Source of the DNA: Phascolomyces articulosus
Taxonomy: Eukaryota; Mucoromycota; Mucoromycetes; Mucorales; Lichtheimiaceae
Reading direction: 5' to 3'
Assembly: GCA_025677815.1 (NCBI GenBank)
Contig: JAIXMP010000025.1
Span: 558,001 to 622,000, forward strand
Length of the DNA stretch: 64,000 nt
Part shown: in pieces, positions 59,865 through 64,000 of the stretch
Layout of the letters: each line of letters opens with the position of its first letter
Numbering within the stretch: the first letter of the stretch is position 1
Program-made: the position numbers and the translations under genes
The notes under the pieces: model-generated
Seen by the model: only the letters and a program-made list of their open reading frames with translations
Told to the model about the DNA's origin: nothing
The model's database searches: none

Positions 59865-62281
59865 ATGTCTTTAATTTCAAATATTACAGCAACACCAAAA
59901 TCACCATCACCACTAAGGACACATTTTAATACCTTACCATCACGCTCTCCACCTTCAGGACTTCAAGTTCCACAATATCCTACGCCTATACATAGACTTG
60001 GGTAAATAATACAATGAAGCAAATATATAAACAGATAAAATCAAAAATCTTGGAAATGTTGAATGATTATTAACAACTTGGGATTTTTTTTATTAGAATT
60101 CCACGTTCACATTCAACATCCAGTCTTCATGTACGTCAATGTTGTACACAGATATGCAATACAAAATATTTATTATTTATACCAAGTGTAATTAAGGAAT
60201 CACCTTGTTTATTTAATTTATAATAATAATAATTTAATAGGACTTGGTAACTGATCTTCGCCAACAACAATACCAGCAGGTAAAGTAAATTAAAAAATTA
60301 TAGTAATGTTTCATATCCTCTTTTCTTTCGTTTTTCTTTAATATCTGAATTACATATTTTAATATGAATACTAATAATTATCCATATTAAAATACATTAG
60401 AAACTTGATGAAGAGGAAGAAAAGAAACGATTAGGTATGTAAATCTATTTTATATAGAAGTCATTATCTGGTAAAAGAGAGGAATCTAATAAGATATATA
60501 AAAATAATAGAGGAGGCTTCAAAAAATTCAATTTCTAGGCATACCTCATTTGTCGTTCGCTATTACAATAAAGCTAAAAGTCGATCACCGTCATTGAGTA
60601 AAGCGCTTTCTTCAGCATCTCCGAAAAAGAACAGTAAATGTGTGCCCCAACAACAACCACCGCCAAAAAAAACCAAAAAACCCGAACCGTCACCAATAGT
60701 GCCTGGAACAGCACCATCATCGGTAACGGAGCCGCGGATTCAACGAGCCGATTCCCGAGTAAAAGTAGAGCTACCGCCTACTCCGCTTGTCGAACCATCC
60801 GCAGCCGTCATTGAAGAAGTGACTATTCCTATACCAGAATCACATCAAGCTGTAATTATCAACGGAATAGTAGTAGAAGACGAAAAGACTGAGAATCAAG
60901 GTGAAAATGATGCGGACAAAATCAATGAAAAACACCAGGATGTCAATATAGACGAAGAGCACAATAAATCTCATGATCTAGAAGAAGAGAATGGCGACGA
61001 CAAAAAAATTCAATTGGAAAATAACGCTCACCATAATGAACACACTACCACAATGCTTAATATTGAAACATCACGGCGGCAACGAATGCCTTCTCGATCT
61101 CTTTCATCACCATCTACAAATAGCACAAGCAGCTGGTAGGCAATGCGTTATGATGAATCTGACGCATCATGAAAAAGGAGAATTGGCAAGCCACACTGGA
61201 ATTTCAACGAGCTGTCAATGCTAACCCACCTATCGGTTTGTTCCTCTACCAATTGTGGTAATAACATCTTGTGTTTATTTTTCCTCATCACGCAGAACGA
61301 CAATAGCTTCTTTAGTTCGCTTAATGATCTATGATGTGCTTTAGTAAAAAGTTATTGTTAATCCACCTTATGCTTTATAATATTAAAATTAATTGTTTCT
61401 ATCCTGATATATTCAGGGGCAGTGGAGTACAAACTACATTAATTTTGCATGAATCTCTTACGTACAATACGTACTATACGTGCTATACAAACGAAGAGTA
61501 TACCTTTTTTTTCTTCGTTTTTTTTAAACATCGTATTGATCTTTAAATATCGTTTTCCACGATGTCATTCGCATCGATTTCAATACTTGATATCATTATT
61601 AGCATGTAGATCTGCTTCTAAGTTCCATTTTAATACCAATATTGTATATTAGCATCTCTTACCGTTGCTTTCAGTAAAACGAATGAGGCATTATTTGCTT
61701 ATTATAGAGTTGTAAACGTAGTGAAAGAAGAACATTCAGCATCTACAAAATCAGTCGAGCCTGCTCTATTTGACATACAGCAATTTGCACCAGACCATGG
61801 AAGCAAATTAATTGATAATCGTGATCTGGTGATGGTTTTTTATGGGCTGGGTGGGTCATGTATTCATGGTTGGTGTGTAAGTTTTTTTATCATCTAAATT
61901 GTATTATCATTACGTATTAAGAAAATAATAATCAGGATGATGAAAAGGGCTATTAGTTTTATATAAAAAATTATCTTACAATTTCAATCAAAAAACAGCA
62001 GATTATTTTTTTAAAAAAAGTTACTGCAAATTTAGGTGATGGTTATGCTCAGAATGAAATAGGAATCCAAGATGTTATCAAGAAGGAAAAGAAGTAAAAA
62101 AGACCATGAAACTAGCAATTAAATACTATCGCAAAGCAGAGTAAAAGGAAATGGTATGGTAGGAAATTCTTGGATTTATAATGAAAAATATAATGCTCCA
62201 GCATCATCACCTTCATCACGATGCATTGATATTATTACAATGGTAAGCACATGCGGTAATAATAAAGTTATTATTGATTAA
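59865..62281 (+). pseudogene. Disabled Sel1-repeat protein gene
   Basis: Five upstream exons (59865-60001, 60097-60130, 60241-60279, 60401-60434, 60574-61139) join cleanly into 269 codons of Pro/Ser/Glu-rich sequence ending at TAG (61137-61139). Reading on in the same frame gives AMRYDESDAS, then a TGA/one-base shift, then KENWQATLEFQRAVNANPP. Further on, 61675-61876 encodes a Sel1-type FDIQQFAPDHGSKLIDNRDL..FYGLGGSCIHGW stretch, and 62035-62281 encodes GDGYAQNEIG and, one frame off, CYQEGKEVKKTMKLAIKYYRKAE. These match Sel1-repeat (HCP-like, Chs4/ACK1-type) proteins. Stop codons and frameshifts disable the repeat domain; the N-terminal part could still be expressed. It ends 20 bp from the ECM33 stop. 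Confidence 0.72.
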
Positions 62282-62301
62282 GAAAATAAAATGAGCTATT
62301 A

Positions 62302-63651
62302 TTACAGCAAAAGCCAAGTTCCCATAAAACTCATCATGGTAACCACAACCCAAGCCAACTGGGTCGAGCTAGCTGATCCTTCCAGATCGTCAATACCTCC
62401 GCTTTTGGTGGTTAATCCTGATTTTGGTTTGGCTACGGATGCTTTACATATAAAGGAATTACCTTTAATGACACCATTTTTTAACTTGCTCATATCACTG
62501 CATGAGAATTTGCTGCTAGAAGTTTGTACATTAAGACCACCTCGGACCTATACACATGATTTAGTAAAACAATTTCTTTCTACGGGTTTGAAAATAGATA
62601 GGAATTAAATTGGTATATTACTTACATCAGATAGCTTGGGTAACTTGACTTCATCGAATGTTCCAACAATATCCAAAGTGCCATCAACTTCTTCCAATTC
62701 GGGGAATGCTTCAATAGTAGCCAATTGTGAGTTTTGACCAAGTGACAACGCTCCCCCAAGACGATGTAGCTTTGGAAGTGACAGTTTTGTTAACTGATTA
62801 TTGTTGGTAATTGTCAATGTACCGCCAATATCGTTTAATTCCTTGAGACGAAGCTCAGAGAATGTATTAGAGATGAAGGAAATATCACCAACAATTTGTT
62901 TTAATCCATCCAGGTTGATAGCAGCCAAATTGCGGAATGACCCTTCTTTGATGCTCTTGATACTGTGAATCTATTATATAGTCGCATTAAAGAGAGAAAG
63001 AAAGTGTTGGGAATTTTCCTAATAGTCAATAATTGATAATACGTGAACACGAACAGGTTAATATATACATACATCTAAATTGAGGCCCGGGGAATTGGCA
63101 GAAACGGTCAAAGAGCCTGTAATCTCGGTCAAATTGTTCAATCCCACTGATTTCAAGTAAATGTTATTGTCGATAACCATGCTAGACACCTTGCCCATTT
63201 TTAATCCATCAATACGTGTAGTAGTTGTATCCGAAACAACAAATCGATCCGATTGCGACAGACCTGCTGGGAACACAATGGAAGATAAGGCTGGTTGAAC
63301 GGCTGCTTCAAAGCTACGAACGCCTGATAATGCCTTGGGTTCAAACTTGCTGAGAATTTTGTTATTCTCCATTTTCAATTGACCATCAATCACCTGAAGG
63401 TTTTCCAGAATAAGTGTTTGCAATGCATTGTTATCCTTTACGATGAGATCACCCTTGAGAGTTTGGATTCCTCTAAGAGTTAATTTATTGGTACCAACAC
63501 CTTCGATGGTAATACCGCCTTGGTACTTTTTACAGGTCTTGATGGCATCTAAATCACCTTGGGAAGTGACCTTAATATCACCATTGCAGTTAGCGGATAC
63601 CGTCGATACTGCCGCAAATACAAAGAGTAGGGCACCAGTGAGTCCTTTCAT
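62302..63651 (-). CDS. ECM33: ECM33-like GPI-anchored cell-wall protein
   Basis: Cell-surface protein of the Ecm33/Sps2 family, needed for normal wall structure. Exons 63073-63651, 62626-62970 and 62302-62547; 389 residues. An N-terminal signal peptide (about 1-20) precedes receptor-L-type leucine-rich repeats (GGITIEG, then LKGDLIVKDNNALQTLIL, then LTEITGSLTVSAN). The C-terminal block VRGGLNVQTSSSKFSC..FICKA is typical of the family, followed by a Ser/Gly spacer and a hydrophobic tail (SSTQLAWVVVTMMSF) without charged end, the GPI-attachment signal. All phases are zero. Confidence 0.92.
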
Positions 63652-64000
63652 ATACGTATTTGTAGTATTTTATTGTTCGGGGGGTGAAAATAATAAAAGA
63701 TAAAAGAGTTGAATTATAATAATATTACATTATCTAATTTTCTTTTTTATTTGATGAAGCGTCTTTTTTTTGTTGACTTTTATTTCAAATAAACATTTTT
63801 TGTTTGGAGAATGTTTATGGATGGTAACAAATATAACTTAAAACAAGATTACCTTTTGTTTTTTTTTCTCTGAAATATAATATGAATCTATTATATTAAT
63901 AGCAAAAAAAGTAGAATACTAAATTTATAATGATTATGAAACCTCATAGAATTATGTCATATTATACTAAAGTATAACTGATTGCAAATTGCGCAATATG
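63652..64000. other. ECM33 upstream region
   Basis: 349 bp of AT-rich promoter sequence to the window edge; T-rich (sense A-rich) tracts near 63740-63870. No other feature. Confidence 0.6.

Overview
The window is an AT-rich, intron-dense nuclear fragment from a fungus. Introns are short (about 50-200 nt) with GT..AG ends, and the gene set points to an early-diverging filamentous fungus of the Mucoromycota, probably Mucorales. The clues are three P450s with a fungal FxxGxRxCxG heme signature, TPR/F-box/LRR proteins in multiple copies, a fused trehalose-6-phosphate synthase/phosphatase, a Sel1-repeat gene and an ECM33-type wall protein. The species cannot be named from sequence alone. Exon models were built by hand; the key check was that exon lengths sum to a multiple of three and that family motifs run unbroken across junctions.

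Left block (1-13 kb) is a duplicated family zone: a truncated F-box/LRR gene, two tandem P450 genes with identical exon lengths, an intact TPR/F-box/LRR gene and a decayed third F-box copy. From 12.5 to 23 kb comes a compact set of housekeeping genes: a small unknown protein, the DNA primase large subunit, the ATG15-type lipase, the rRNA-processing factor EFG1, mitochondrial ribosomal protein uS4m and a cystinosin-type PQ-loop transporter.

The middle (23-36 kb) is gene-poor and transposon-rich. A ~3.1 kb segment bounded by ~150-170 bp inverted repeats with TA flanks (25829-28892) contains small, partly broken, minus-strand gene-like structures. Next to it lies a 4.2 kb Mutator-like (MULE) element (29085-33283) with a perfect 10-bp target duplication, ~22-bp terminal inverted repeats and a single 5-exon gene that joins a DDE transposase to a C-terminal OTU-type cysteine protease. 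This looks intact and is the most notable system in the window.

The right part (36-64 kb) has a Zn2Cys6 transcription factor, a third P450 paralogue on the opposite strand, ribosomal protein eL8, the trehalose synthase/phosphatase fusion, a SWI3/SMARCC chromatin subunit, a divergent CINP/UNC45 pair sharing a 116-bp spacer, a RIB2-type deaminase, a Sel1-repeat pseudogene and a GPI-anchored ECM33-like protein. Apart from the paralogue groups the neighbours show no shared pathway, as is usual in fungal chromosomes. No tRNA, rRNA or CRISPR was found.
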